The position numbers were made by a program, and so were the translations under genes. 64,000 bases of DNA. Source: Aaosphaeria pasadenensis. Its lineage: Eukaryota > Ascomycota > Dothideomycetes > Pleosporales. Positions 20,253 to 33,351 of this stretch are shown piece after piece. A model generated the notes under the pieces. It was given only the letters and a program-made list of their open reading frames with translations. It ran no database searches and was not told the origin of the DNA. The stretch lies in contig JAKLMB010000044.1 of NCBI GenBank assembly GCA_022813625.1, forward strand, positions 124,001 through 188,000, read 5' to 3'. Each line of letters starts with the position of its first letter. Position 1 is the stretch's first letter.

Positions 20253-23200
20253 TCACCATGTCCCAAGCCACCACAAACACCCACCCAGCAAGACATCAAC
20301 ACCCAAATGATGCCCTACACCCCAGGCCATCGCGAACAAATACTTCGGACTAAACACCGTCCAAATAAACAAATGCTGTCTCAGCACCGTGCAAGCCAGC
20401 ATAACCGCAACAGTAGCCCCGGAGATGAACAAAGTAAGCAACCCAACATGCTGCCTCCAAGCCCCGGGGTCCTGCCTCCGCTCCGCGCCCTCTTTCTCCC
20501 GCTCCGCAAGCTTGATTAGGTGCTCCCGCTCCACGGCGACCCAGTCCCGCGCGTCGAGTTCCCCCGTCGCGATGTGGCGCTGCTTGCGGCCGTGGCTGCC
20601 GAGAAGGAGCACGCCGACGAGGCTCCAGTATATGGGGCCCGCCCAGTTCGACGCGAAGAGCAGGGCGCCGGCGGCGAGGACGTTGTAGCCTGAGACGCCG
20701 TTATAGGAGTTCGAGAGGTCGATCGAGGAGATGGCGTTGCTGTTTCCGAGGGCGAAGAAGGTGGTTTGCCCGAGGAGGAGGCTGGTGAGGGATATGGCGG
20801 TTGGGGAGAGGTCGAGGAATGCTTAAGGGAGAGAGGTTAGTGTCGTGTGGGGTGGAGGATGGGGGGAATACGTACATAGGAGGAAGGTTTGCATGCGGAA
20901 GATGAGGTAGAGGGGAATGTTTTCTGCTTTGGTCTGCGTGATTAGGAATAGGGTGAAGAGATCGAAGAGCGCGACCGCAAGATCTATGCAAAATCAGTAT
21001 CATGAACCCAGACTCCAAGGACGTACTTACTGCCATTGCCCTGCTCAGAACTCTTTCGTGCCCTCGAGGTTCGCCACTCGTAGAGTACCATCCAGCCCGC
21101 GACGAGAGCAATACCACCAAACACCATCCTCGCCAGACCGACCAGCTCGAGACTCGCAGCCCAGTATAGCATTCCATGTGCGATTCCCCTGGTCAACTCG
21201 GGCGCGTCGTTCACGGTGAATGCCAACTTAAACACGAATGCCGTTGCGCCGAGGGGAAACACGGCCATCATGCCCATGAGCCGCTCCCCTTCGTTGGTCT
21301 CTTCCACGTTTCCATCCTTGCTAGGCTTGTCGTCTTTTCCAGCGACGGACCGGGCGACGTGTCGCGCAAGACGCATGGTGATGTCCATGTAGCACGCGCC
21401 AATCAAGCTCCACAGAACGACGCTGCTGCTCCCTCGGAAGAGCGACGAGTGCACGATGTCCGGCGCCCCGGCGAACTTCTGCCCGGTCTGGTTCCATCGT
21501 CGTGTGATGCGGTGGAGGAACAGGAGGACAATGGCGGGGTGGAAGATGAACCATGACTGCCAGTTCTCGCGAGATGCTTGCATGAACAGGTAGAAGAACC
21601 AGGCGGATGTCATCCAGTACCAGAAGTTCTGCTCTTCCTCGACGTAGGAGGATGCGAACATGAGGACGCCGTAGAGCAGCAGAGTAAGCGTGAAGAAGAT
21701 CCCGGTGAATGAGAAAGGTCGAGTGCGGTTGAGCGAGAGGAAGGCTAGACTGAATGCCGCAAAAGCTATAGAGGTACCCAGGACCAGTTTGGAGACGTCG
21801 TAGTTTGATGCAGTGGTGCTCATGGTCTCTTGAGCAGCGCGGAGGAACTTTACATATGTCAGCATTGAACAAAAAAGTATTTCCATCACAATGTTTGATA
21901 TGCCCTGACTTACCCAGTATAATTGGCTAATCCTCAATCTCGGATGAATCTTAGTAAAGGTCCCCATGATATCTACCACGCCACTCCACTTGCAAGCCAA
22001 CTTCTCGCCATCCGAAAGAGACTGCCCGCAATCCGTCTTGAAGTCCTTACGGTCATAGCCAAAGTACAAGTTCGGATAGGTAGCTTCGACGATCTTCTTG
22101 ACCTGCTCCGCATTTCGTAGGAGCAATTGAATGCGATCAGAAGCTATAATTTAGTCAGCGAAAAGATATCCACTACCCAACTCTCCCTCCTTCCATACAT
22201 ACCATCATCCCAAAGAAACAAAAACTCTTCAATAAACACCCCAAGATTGTTCCTCGGCACCGGGAACCCGAGCAACCCCGCCAGCGTGGGCGCAATATCA
22301 CTCTGCTCAACCTTCTTGTAATACTCGAACTCGGCCTTTGGCTCCGCGGGACTCGTGCGGTCCGTGAACTCAGTGATCTTCTTCAGCTTCGGCGACATGA
22401 AGACCAGAGCGGGGGACGTCTCGCCGGGAGCCGATCCGCCGTGGTTGCCGCCCTCGTTCATCCCGTGGTCGCCTGCCAAGACGAACAGCGTGTTTTCGAG
22501 GTGTTCTTCGTTCTCGATGGCCGTGTAGATGTCGCGGACTATCGAGTCCATCTCGACTTGCTTGGGTATCATGTTGGGTCTGTACATATCCGCATTAGTC
22601 TCCACCTGTGAAATTCCCATAAGTTGGACAATATGCGTACCCCAGTGGACCCGTCTTATGTCCGATATGATCCAGACCCAGGTAATGCATTATCATAGCA
22701 TTCCAATCCGTGTTCAGCAGTTCGCCAGGAACATGCCTCGTAACATTATTATCCACCTCAGTGAAATCCTATTCCACACATCAGCACACTTCATCCACAC
22801 ACACCCCCAATCTCCCCCAATGCAAGGATAATCGAAAACACAAAACCCACCGAAACAAAAAAACTGCTCGTCCCATCCTGGCGCTCGAAGAACCCGGGGA
22901 AAAGCTTCAACCACGTATCGTCGCCGTACATGACGAGCCTGCCCTTCCCGCCGTCCTGCGCCCGCAGCTGCGCGAGCCACGTATCCTGCGCCGCGAGCGT
23001 CGACGTCGTGTCCGACTCTGCGAAGTTGAGGATCACATCCAGGAAGGAGGGGATCGAGCCCGTCGTGATGGCCTTCACGCGGGGCATCGTTATGGTTGGG
23101 GAGGTTGCGTGCGCTGTGAAGGGGAGGGCGGCGCCGTCGCGGATTAGACTGTATGAAATGTCAATAATCACTCCAATCTTATACAACCCAATTGATTCGA

Positions 23201-23483
23201 GGGGAAAAGGGAATCCAAACCTCTGCGTAAACTCCATCCCACTCCCCTCCCCATACACGAAATCACTCCTCAGCGCATCCACCACCATGAAAACCAACCG
23301 ATCGAACTTCCGCTCCGGCGTCCCCCTGCGCCGCCAATCCCACTTGTCGTCCCAGCGCAGCTCCTCGAACGTCGCGAGCCCGGGCATGAACGGCTTGTAG
23401 GGGAAGAATCCCGCCGCGAAGGTCAGGATCGCGACGGGGATGAGCAGGTTTGCTAGGGTGAGGTGCAGGGTTTGGGGGGCCAT
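20253..23483 (-). CDS. LAS21: GPI ethanolamine phosphate transferase 2
   Basis: Also called GPI7. Exons 23483..23221, 23148..22851, 22768..22641, 22579..22203, 22143..21914, 21847..21031, 20983..20876, 20821..20253; 929 residues, phases all consistent, introns 47-82 nt. It adds ethanolamine phosphate to the second mannose of the GPI precursor in the ER membrane. A signal-anchor (residues 1-25) is followed by a lumenal alkaline-phosphatase-type domain with metal and catalytic residues in VVDALRSD, the nucleophile Thr in HATSPTITMPR, LGLDHIGH and LAGDHGMNEGGNHGG. The C-terminal half (from about residue 430) is a series of membrane helices ending in a Trp-rich helix. It lies 11.5 kb from SMP3, another GPI-assembly gene. 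Confidence 0.95.
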
Positions 23484-23891
23484 TGTGAAGTGGAACGAGT
23501 GTAACTATTAGGAAATTTCAAGGAGGGTACGGCGTCCGCATAATTATGAGGAAGTGGCAATGGAGTGTAGAGACGTTCGGTGGTGAATTGTTGTCGTCGA
23601 ATGCGATGCGATGCGACAGAACTGAACGAGGGGAACAAACGACACGAAGATGCGACGGGACGGTTCAGGTACTCACACTTAGGAAACTCAGGGTCCAAGC
23701 TCGCCTGTCAAAACACAACCAATCGAATTCAAAGCTCCACCGAAATAAAGACCAATGACATCAGTATTGTATCCCCGACCTCACCTCTACCTCCACCTCC
23801 AGTTACACCTACATCTACACCTCCACCACAGACTTCAATCGCCAATTGAACCTCCAACCCACCTACACCACACATACACATATCGAAATAC
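23484..23891. promoter_or_regulatory. Divergent promoter between LAS21 and the FUN14-family gene
   Basis: 408 bases between two start codons facing apart. The right part (23755-23890) is CT/CA-rich and looks like the leader of the FUN14-family gene. No clear TATA box. Confidence 0.5.
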
Positions 23892-24681
23892 ATGCTTCTC
23901 CGTCCATTCAGCCTCCACAACATCCCCCTACGACACCTCCCATCCCCCACAGCAATGTCAACCACAACCCTCCTCCTCCCCGGCCTCCGCCGCAGCCTCC
24001 TCCTCACAACCCCAATCCTCCTCTCCACACCCCTCCTCCTCTCACACCAGCTATCCACCACCCGCGTACGGTGCGACGCCCCCGACCCGCTCGCGAAAAT
24101 AACATCCGACCTACGCCTCTCGCAGCAGAAGCAATCGAGCGCACCGGTGCTGAGCCCACGGGTCGTGAAGCAGATAAGCTTGGGCAGCGTGTTGGGTGTT
24201 CTGGGGGGACTGGGCGTGAGTGTTTTTAGTAAGCCGCTGGCTGTGATTATTGGGTTGGGGGTTGTGTTTGTTCAGGTATGTGATAACGTTTCTTTGAGAG
24301 GGTGGGTTGAGGAAGGGTTGTGGGATTGTATGCTATGGTTATGCTATGTATGCTATGTGACCTGCCGGCCGGATGGACAGACAAAATGGAAGGAGGGGTG
24401 TTTTCCTCCGCTACGCCATGCAAAGTCTATGCGCTCGCTCGCTGCAAGAAAAGTATCAACAGGGAAAGGGTGGTTTATTTGTTTTACCGGGTAGAAAACG
24501 GCTGGCTGACGCAAGAGAATCAATGCAGTTCCTCGAATCGCGCGGCATCCACATCGTCCCGTACTCGTACCTCCAGAACCGGCTCAAGAAGACCAATGTG
24601 CGGTCGCTCGTGCAGAACAACGTCGCGCTGAAGATGTCGTTCGGTCTGACGTTTGCGCTGGCTGCGTTTGCTGAGTTCTAA
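23892..24681 (+). CDS. FUN14-family mitochondrial membrane protein
   Basis: Exons 23892..24275 and 24529..24681, 178 residues; intron 253 nt (GTATGT...ATGCAG, phase 0), longer than most here. Relatives (yeast FUN14, human FUNDC1) are small outer-membrane proteins linked to mitochondrial quality control and lipid handling. The family core is visible: KQISLGSVLGVLGGLGVSVF, LAVIIGLGVVFVQ, then ESRGIHIVPY and MSFGLTFALAAF at the C-terminus. The first 60 residues are rich in Leu, Pro and Arg, compatible with a mitochondrial presequence. A second in-frame ATG at 23955 (MSTTTLLLPG) is an alternative start. The stop lies 85 bases from the stop of the convergent karyopherin gene. Confidence 0.85.
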
Positions 24682-24766
24682 GTGGTTCGTGAAGATTGGA
24701 TGGATTAGAGAAAAGAAGGGCAGCCAAGTTGGATTTGGAGATGAGGGCGACGTTGTGGCTGGCTGT

Positions 24767-27700
24767 TCAGTTGACGCCGAGGGCGAATCGGTGGCCCGGG
24801 TGCATGTATTGCGGCGCGAATTGCATTTGCATGTGCTTGCATCTCTGCCAGAACTCTTTGACCGTCTCTTTGAATGCTGAGGAGGATCTCGCGTTCCTGT
24901 ATATATATGTCAGATACGTCAAAAGATTTTTAGAGTAGGGAACAAAGGTCTCCAACTTACCGCATAAGACTCTCGATGAACCGTCGCACGATGTTCTCGG
25001 TATTCGGGTCGTCCTTGACTCGGATGATCAGCGGCTGCGACGTCAAAGCATTCGTGATGTTCGCCTTTGCGTTGCGGTCCGCCGTGATGAGCTTGCGCAG
25101 GGGTATGAGAACGTGCTCCAGGCTCGTGTAGTCCACCTCGCCGCAGATGTTGTACATCAGGGCAAACGTGACCGCGGCACCGAAGTGGTTCATGATGTCC
25201 TGTCCCGTGCTCTGGTCCTGGCTCTTCGTGTTGCCTGCGAGCTCGAAGATGTCCTTCCAGAGCTGGGCTGCCGCGCGCTTGGGCAGCACTTCCGGCGATT
25301 GCAGACATTCGACGGAGAAGTCGAACATGGCTTTGAGGACCTCGGGGCTCTCGGTCGTGAAGATTCGTGCGTTGGTGCTGACAAATTTCTGTATCAGCTC
25401 AATGCAACCTACTGATATCTCGGGGTCGTTCCGGGGGTTCTGTAGAGCTTGCAGAATGCTCAGAACGTGATGCAGGAGCCGTTGGACTTGTACTTGGAAA
25501 TCCGGTGATTTGTCTAGCTTGTGGCAGGATATCCAGCAGCAGGCGGTATCAAGCACGTAAGGCAGACGTGGAGTCTGTACATTCGTCTTAAGAATGTAAT
25601 CGATCGTGACTGATGGTGGCAGCACGAACGGTCCCGGCACGGTCTCCTTGAAGCCGGCGCGCAGGACGTTGCATGCTGCCTCGATGATCTCGTCGCTCAT
25701 TGGGAATACTTGAGTGAGATAGTTTACGAAGTTGATGATCTGGTTCTGAATGGGTTTTCCTGGACCTTGCGTCCAGAACTGCGATGGGCTTTGGTCGGAC
25801 ACTAAGTCGATCACCTCTTCGTCGGAGGCTTGCAATGCCTTCCCGATGGCAGCTAGGCATTTCAAAGTTGTAAGGGCGAGGACTTGACCCTGTTCAGCAT
25901 CACCACCCTCCTTTGTGATGTTGACAGCCTGCATGGCATCATGTGCAATATACTCGAACAGTTGCTGAACACCGGCGAGGCGCTTCTCGTCGGAATCCTG
26001 GGCTTGGACGATTGCTGCAATTCCCTCGAGCACTCGGCTCTTGGTGAATTCCTCCGCCGTCTGGTAGCTCAAGAACTGCTGATACATCTGGAAGAAAGAT
26101 CCCAGCTCTCCTGTGAGCGACTTCCGGCATTCGGAGCAAAGCGATGCGAACGATTTAGCGGCTCCGTGGGCCAAAGATGGTTGAGCGAGAGCGCTTAGGA
26201 GGAATGGCAAAACCTGTGGCAAGTACTCCGGGTGTCGTAAGAAGAAGCTGTCGAAGGCAGCTATCATCTCAACAGCGGTACGCTGTGTAACCGCAGGGAT
26301 CTCGCCGTTGCCAGAAATGACCTGATACAACGGACGCTCGAAGAGACGTTGAAGGCGTGAATCATTCGACTCGGTCATCGCGTCGCCAATAGAAATTAAA
26401 CAGAAAAGGCCGGCCTCGAGCTCAAGCCAGTTGGTAGCGTCGAATGCGCGGATAGTGAAGTCGATGAACTGCTCTAGAATGGTTTCCCGCAGGACCTCGT
26501 ATGCTTCTTGTATGATGTCTCGAACATCAATGCGGAACACCTTGAACGTCTTCTTCGAATCCGAATCCCACTGCTTCGTAACCTCCGTGGGAGGGAATAT
26601 GATCTTCTGTAGGAATTCTGCAACGACTTGGAAGACGTGACCAGCCGCCTTCTCGAGCCACGCAGGCTTGGTGTCTTCTTCCAGAAATTGGAAGGATTCC
26701 TCGGATATGGTGTTGACGTAGTTGCTCCAGAAATCCAAAAGGACTGGTGCAACCTCATCGTCCACTCCGACAAAGTCGGGGTACTTGAGCAACTCGTGCA
26801 ATACAGCTAGAAATGTTAGCTTTGTCAAAAATCTTCAAGGATGCCATTTATTCGCACTTACACATAACCTGTTGGTGATGCTCATTTTCATGTTCTTGGA
26901 AGAGCTTCTTTGACTCTAGCAAGATCTGTCCGTACGCAACGATGATCCTCGCAAGTGAGACGGTTTCAGCGTCTAGATTCTTGAGGATTTCTATGCCCCA
27001 AGGACTCATTATTGCTGACCAAAGTAGACTGAGATGTTTCGTCTCAAAGAACTTTGGGTAATTCTCTAGGATTTCGGCAACCGTCTCCATAGCATCATCG
27101 ACGTGGTACTCGAGGCATGACAACGCTAGTTCCGAGACAGATCTGAGGTATTGCATCTTCTCAGGGACCTCTTTGAACTCTGATTGAGCGTAGCCGACCC
27201 ATCCCTGAACATGTCAGTAAGGCTTTGCATTGTAGACGTAAGAAGGACCTACAGAGAAACACTTGAGAGAAGCCACACATAATTTCTCTCCATGGAACAT
27301 GCTCTCCTCCTTTTCTGGAGTGGAGAAGTATTTGATGCCACGTCCGAATGAGACCTGCAGGAGAGCTTCAATACTCTCAACATTCGCGATCATCCTCTTA
27401 TGAGGGGTTCGACTAGTGCATGTTAGTTGCCGTGTCATTAAACAAGGTGATCTTCTTTACTTACTCGGGCGCATTAGATAACTTCTTGACCTCCTCGGAC
27501 AGGTTCATGGCAAAGTCCAATAAGATTAGTACCTGATTATCTGACAACTGGGGAAGAACGTCCCAGGTAGACGGTTGTGAGTCAAGATCATCATCTAGAA
27601 CAGGCTGTTTCTGTGCGAAAGAAAGCACCAAACTTCTAATGCAATTCTCCCAAGTTGAGACGGGCTTGGAAAAATACTGAGCCAGTGTTGAGCACAGCTT

Positions 27701-28296
27701 CCGCGTGGACACTGAGGTGCCATCCCTTGAGACCAAATGATACTGCGAGGCTGTGAGTAAGAGAACATACGAAGCAGGGGTGGTGGCATACAATAAGTTT
27801 AGAGAGAAGTTGTTGTGAATCTTCTTCACTCAAAGAAGCACTACAATAAAAAAAATTAGAGAGCACATCTTACAAACAGTAAGCGTAGAACCTACGAGTC
27901 GTTGTTGAGCTTGATAGTAAAGGTAAGGGCTCCGAAGAATCGAACATTCTCATCGCTGCTGTTCAGCAAAGCATCTGCAATTTCCCAACCCTGCGGTGAG
28001 TGTTGCAAAACTCGCAATGTTGCTTCTGTTTCAGAGATCTTCTTTGCATTTCCGGGCTCGTAAAGGGACTTGACCAGTCGTTCTATTTCTTCCAGGCCGA
28101 GCGGTAGAGACTGGCTTGGCGGCGGAGCGTCCGCCATTGTGACGTTGTTGTCTTGAGATTGATAGTATCCACTGTGTGCTTGCAAATTAGTGGAATCCCA
28201 ACTCTGGTCGTAGCCAAACGCAGGATCGTGATAGAGCTTGGAATAGCTAGGGCTGTCCAGCATGGGCATAACCATGGTAGCCATTTGCGTTGCCAT
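24767..28296 (-). CDS. Importin-13-like karyopherin beta (Kap111/Kap122 group)
   Basis: Exons 28296..27896, 27840..27792, 27742..27465, 27412..27253, 27204..26862, 26806..24961, 24896..24767; 1068 residues, all phases consistent, introns 48-64 nt. Nuclear transport receptor made of HEAT repeats, carrying cargo through nuclear pores with Ran. The N-terminal part (IERLVKSLYEPGN, ISETEATLRVLQHSPQGWEI, VRFFGALTFTIKLN) matches the importin-beta N-terminal domain, followed by an exportin-1/importin-like region (SKLIYHLVSRDGTSVSTRKL). Further conserved text is FRIDVRDIIQEAYEVL. The first 60 residues are a low-complexity extension not usual for the yeast relatives. Assignment to the importin-13 branch rather than Mtr10/transportin-3 is by resemblance only. 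Confidence 0.85.
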
Positions 28297-29626
28297 GATG
28301 AAGATGGATCAGGATGAGGAAGTTATGCAATGGAATAGACACAAAAGAAAGGGAAAGGATGCAAGAGTAGAGGAATACATGGAGATTCTATGATAATAAG
28401 AAATAAGAAAATCGAAATGTAGCCAACTCACCTGTCGCGAGGCGATTGTGGTGGTGGCCTCTTTGGAAGAAAAAGAACACTTTTTGAGGATGGTGGGCTC
28501 GTGGCACTATTTTCCAGTCGCCGTGAGGAAGAGAGGCCCAGAAGGATCTTTAGAGTATTCGGAAACGTCCCCAGAAGATGATTCCTGGGGATTTTGCCTC
28601 TTTGGCGATTGCCCTAGTTTTCTTTGCAACAGGCGGGCGTACCTGTTACGGAGCGAAAGACGATCTGAGCGGGTGCGGCGGGCGCACGAATCGCATATTT
28701 ACCGTAGTCGCAGATTGGGTGGACGGTTGGTGCCGATGCAGATGGGGCGTAGGAAGAGGCAGTGCAGGCGTTTTAGGAGGATCCCAACAGACAGATATGT
28801 ACGGCGTCAGTAGCGACTGGATTGCTGTTTGAGGATTGACCTGGACCATCCATGTGTAGGTATGTAACAGTAAGGTGTTGTTTCTAATTGTCTGGACTGC
28901 GCCATGCAAGGCTGTTGTCACGTGATGATACTTGTCGACCACCCCCACTTATCGATATGCGATGGATACCTAAGGTGGACGATACGATGGATCTGAACCT
29001 CGACATTCCCCTCCATCTCTTTCTCTTTCTCTTCCTCTTCCTTCTTCTCCTTCATCTGTTAATATTGTCACAGTATTGACCCTTCCACAGTACTAGTACT
29101 AGTCTCTACATCATCTTTAGTCTCATCATAATTAGGAATCTCCATGGCAGAATACACACTCGAAGAAAGAAAAAACAAGTACGAATACAACGCTAAACGC
29201 TTTCAAGACGTCATTCTCCACTCGCCTCGGAGCTCGAATATCGAATGGGAGACGGCAGATGTTAGGCATAGCATGTATACGATACGGTGGGATCAATTGG
29301 ACACTATTGTCGTACTCCGAGGTTGAAATATGATTCGCCTCGAGAGGTCCTCTCAACTTCGTTATACTTGTAAACACGCGTAGTATGAGAGGTCGGCAGA
29401 GATGAAAAGTAATAGTAGAGACGGCGTACAAATACCGATATTCCGTAGATTACTAGCAGATATCGATACGAGAAAGTTAGCTAATAGCAAAACTGTGTAG
29501 CTGCAAGCAAGCAAAGTATCTCCTAGTAACCAGCAAGTGGCAACCATTAACCCATTGGTATGCACATGCGTATGTAATACGCCGCCCCTCCTCCCGCATC
29601 CCATCCCCATCTACTCTATTCAATCA
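28297..29626. other. Divergent intergenic region between karyopherin and aminopeptidase P genes
   Basis: 1.3 kb with promoters facing both ways. There is a CT-rich run at 29008-29052 and TACTAGTACTAGT near 29091-29103. Short open frames (for example 28448-28813) lack protein character. I see no further gene. Confidence 0.45.
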
Positions 29627-31871
29627 ATGCCTGCCGCAGAGCACTTCATCTTGCGCTCCCACGCACACGCACACCTACACACCCACGCTCCCTTCGCCGC
29701 GGCCCTCTCCAGATCCTCGTCTCTGTTGTATGCTGCCGCCAGGACTTCTACACCCTTTCGTAGAGTCTTTTCCTCCTCTCGCATCCTCCGCTCTACCCCA
29801 ACCTTAGACATGGAGAAGGTGCACACGACCGAGCGGCTCACCGAGCTCCGCAAGCTCATGAAGGAGAACGAGATCGACATCTACAGTAACGCAACCCCAC
29901 GTTTCCCCCTCCTCTCCACCGTGCGAGTCTACGTACACGCGAGTAGAATACAGTCAACTAATAATTATTCGCAGTGATCCCCTCTGAAGACAGCCACCAG
30001 TCCGAGTACATCGCTCCATGCGACGCTCGTCGAGGTTAGCAACCCGCCTATCCCACCTCTAACCGAGCCGAAGATAACGAAACTGACTGACTCTCGCGAC
30101 AGCTTTCATCAGCGGATTCTCGGGCTCCGCCGGCTACGCGGTCGTCACGCACGACCGGGCAGCCCTCGCGACCGACGGACGATACTTCAACCAGGCCGAG
30201 AAGCAGCTCGACGGCAACTGGGAGCTGCTGAAGCAGGGGCTGCAGGACGTCCCCACGATACAGGAATGGACGGCAGACCAGGTCGAGGGGGGCAAGGTCG
30301 TCGGCGTCGACCCGACCGTCGTCACCGGTGGTGATGCTCGCAAAATCACGGAGAAGATCAAGAAGAAGGGTGGTGAGCTCAAGGCTATTAGCGAGAACCT
30401 CGTGGACAAGGTCTGGGGCCAGGACAGGCCTGCGAGACCCATTGAGAAGGTCCGCGTGCAGCCTCTCGAATACTCTGGAAAGAGCTTCGACGACAAGCTG
30501 GACGAGCTGAGAAAGGAGTTGGAGAAGAGGAAGAGCGTGGGGTTCGTGGTCTCCATGCTCGACGAGATTGCGTGGTTGTACAATCTTCGCGGTAACGAGT
30601 ATGTTCGATTCCTATCCACCGACTATTACGTCTAGACTATTTACACTGACTGTCGCAGTATCCCCTACAACCCCGTTTTCTTCTCCTACGCCGTCGTCAC
30701 ACCTAAAGAGGCTACATTGTACGTTGATGAGAGCAAACTGCCCCAGAACGTCAAGGACCATCTAGGAGACAAAGTCAAGATTCGACCCTACGAGGCCATC
30801 TTTGAGGATGTCACCGCGCTCAGTGCGAAGGCGCTCGAGGCCGCGAGTGAAACCGACGCGAAGCCGAAGTTCCTCACATCCACTCGAGCATCCTGGGCGC
30901 TGAGCAAGGCACTGGGCGGTGAGGAGCGCGTCGAGGAGGTGCGCAGCCCCATCGCGGACGCCAAGGCGATCAAGAACGAGGTCGAGCTGGAGGGCATGAG
31001 GCAATGCCATATCCGCGATGGTGCAGCATTGACGGAGTACTTCGCCTGGCTGGAAGACCAATTGGTCAACAAGGGCGCCACGCTGGACGAGGTAGACGGC
31101 GCAGACAAGCTCGAGGCGATACGCTCCAAGCACCAGCACTTCATCGGTCTCTCCTTCGACACCATCTCCTCGACGGGTCCAAACGCAGCCGTCATCCACT
31201 ACAAGCCAGAGAAGGGCGCTTGCTCGACCATCGACCCGAAGGCCATCTATCTATGCGATTCGGGCGCACAATACCTGGACGGCACCACAGACACGACGCG
31301 AACTCTGCACTTCGGCGAGCCGACGGAGATGGAGCGAAAGGCCTATACGCTCGTGCTGAAGGGCAACATTGCGTTGGAGCGCGCTAGATTCCCCAAGGGC
31401 ACGACTGGATTTGCCATTGACTCCCTGGCTCGACAGTTCCTCTGGGCAGAAGGTCTCGACTACCGACACGGCACTGGCCACGGCGTTGGGTCTTCTCTGA
31501 ACGTCCACGAGGGACCCATCGGCATTGGAACCCGCGTGCAGTTCTCCGAGGTGTCGTTGTCTGTTGGCAACGTTATATCAGACGAACCGGGCTACTACGA
31601 GGATGGCAAGTTTGGCATTCGAATCGAGAACATGGTGATCGTGAAGGAGGTCGAGACGACGCACAAGTTCGGCGACAAGCCGTACCTCGGATTCGAGCAC
31701 GTCACGCTGACGCCGCACTGCCGGAACCTCGTCGACCTGAAGCTGCTGACCGAGGAGGAGAGGCAGTTCATCAACGACTACCACAAGGAGGTGTTCGACA
31801 AGACGAGCAAGTTCTTCGAGAAGGACGAGCTGACGCTAGAATGGCTGAAGCGGGAGACGGCTCCGTACTAG
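29627..31871 (+). CDS. Xaa-Pro aminopeptidase P with mitochondrial-type leader
   Basis: Exons 29627..29885, 29975..30034, 30103..30598, 30659..31871; 675 residues, phases consistent. The enzyme (AMPP, M24B metallopeptidase) removes an N-terminal residue preceding proline. Creatinase-like N-domains ([24 protein letters not shown]) are followed by the pita-bread catalytic domain with metal ligands in [52 protein letters not shown] and TLTPHCRNL. Starting at 29627 adds 61 residues rich in Arg, Ser, Ala and His without acidic patches in the middle ([20 protein letters not shown]), typical of a mitochondrial presequence. An in-frame ATG at 29810 ([10 protein letters not shown]) would give the 614-residue cytosolic form. 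Dual localisation by alternative starts is inferred. Confidence 0.93.
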
Positions 31872-33351
31872 ACGGCTAGCTGGAGTGGACGGGGGATGAG
31901 TTCCGGGCGACATGCCTAGTTGGACGAACAGCAGGGGGGGAATCCGAGGTTTCGATTCCGACGGGTGAAGTCCCTGTTGCTGGTGATTGGACCGGCGCAA
32001 AGAGCGGCGCCCTTGTCGTCGGAATGAACAGTTACAGTGTCGTTCTGAACAGCTCTTAGTGGGCGGGTGAGGGGTGGATACAGCGGGACGTTCGACAAGC
32101 TCCGACTCCGGTCGGTTTGGAACGGATATATCGATTGACACACACAGAGAGGACACTACCTGTATATACTAGTTATAACAGCATAGCATAGGATAGGTAG
32201 CATACATTCATACGAGCAGATACGAACAGCAATTGGAGAATGAACTCAAGATACCCTGTACGGGTTGGCGCTGTAGCATTCCTTTTGCATTGAAGTGTTA
32301 CATACGAGTAGATGTAGTGAGGTACTCATACGTACTGCAGCACAACCCCCCAATGACTCCCATTCAAATCTACAACCACTCCCCCTCCAAGAAAATTGCA
32401 AAAGAAAATCAATGACTGCATGATCGATCCATAACAACACCTCCCCAATCAGGCATGTTTCCAGGCGCTGCAATCGAAATGTATATGTTTTTCACGCCCT
32501 ATACGCTTACTCCGCTGATCGGACGAACATACTGATGGTGGGGTGGAGCGGCAATTCGCGGCCATCGGCCTTGGGAGTTACCTTTTGGGGTTAGTGCGGT
32601 GGTATGGCGGGGTGGTTTGGACGCGGGGCGGGGTGAGTTCGTTTTGACAAAAAGTATGATTGACTGTCACTGTCTACTTGACAATCGTTGATCAGGAGGA
32701 TGGGGATGGATGGTTTGAAGTGAATGGGTTATGGGAATTTGGAGGGTGCAATTGGGGTTGGAGGAGGTGGTTTTGGATTGGACTGGATATCCTTGGGTAT
32801 CATTGAGTATCCGGATATGTATGAGTGTAGTGTCACGACAGTACTATCAGAACGAGCAGGATCGGAGAAAAGAACATCTACATCCATTCAGTCAATTACC
32901 ATTTACTCTAATCATCATCAAGATCACCACAGTTAGTCTACGAGCATACCCTGTCCTGTTTAGATCTCAGACTATGACTGTTCCGTTGCCCGTCGGACCC
33001 TCGTTTTCTCTTGGTTTGCGCCATTAAATTGCCTCGATTGGTCACTTTCTTCCTTTCCCATTTCGTACCTCTCCAAGTGACCGAGACCTAGAACATTAGA
33101 CTCTTGGGAGGGAGGGACAGAATTATATATCCTTTTTCCCCAACTTTTTTCTTCAGCCTTCCCCTCCCTCTTCTCTACTGCTTCGATCTTTTCCAATTGA
33201 CTCATCACTCTCTCTCTCTTCCCCACCTCAATTGACTTCTTCTCTCCCGTCGACCTCTGACTTTCATATAAGAAGAGCCAGACTCTCCTCCTCTCTCTCC
33301 TTCTCTTCCTCCGTCGACAGTGACAGATCCCCTCTCACCTACACACACACA
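31872..33351 (+). other. Intergenic region and long leader of PDX1
   Basis: About 1.5 kb without a gene. 33160-33345 is strongly CT-rich (runs of CTCTCT and TCCTC), the expected pyrimidine-rich promoter/leader of a highly expressed fungal gene. Earlier parts show only scattered short frames. Confidence 0.45.

Noticed and set aside
27595..27789. Alternative reading of karyopherin exon 3 using acceptor CTCACAG
   Set aside because: That frame closes at a TAG and gives an unconserved sequence; acceptor CCTCGCAG restores the karyopherin frame.
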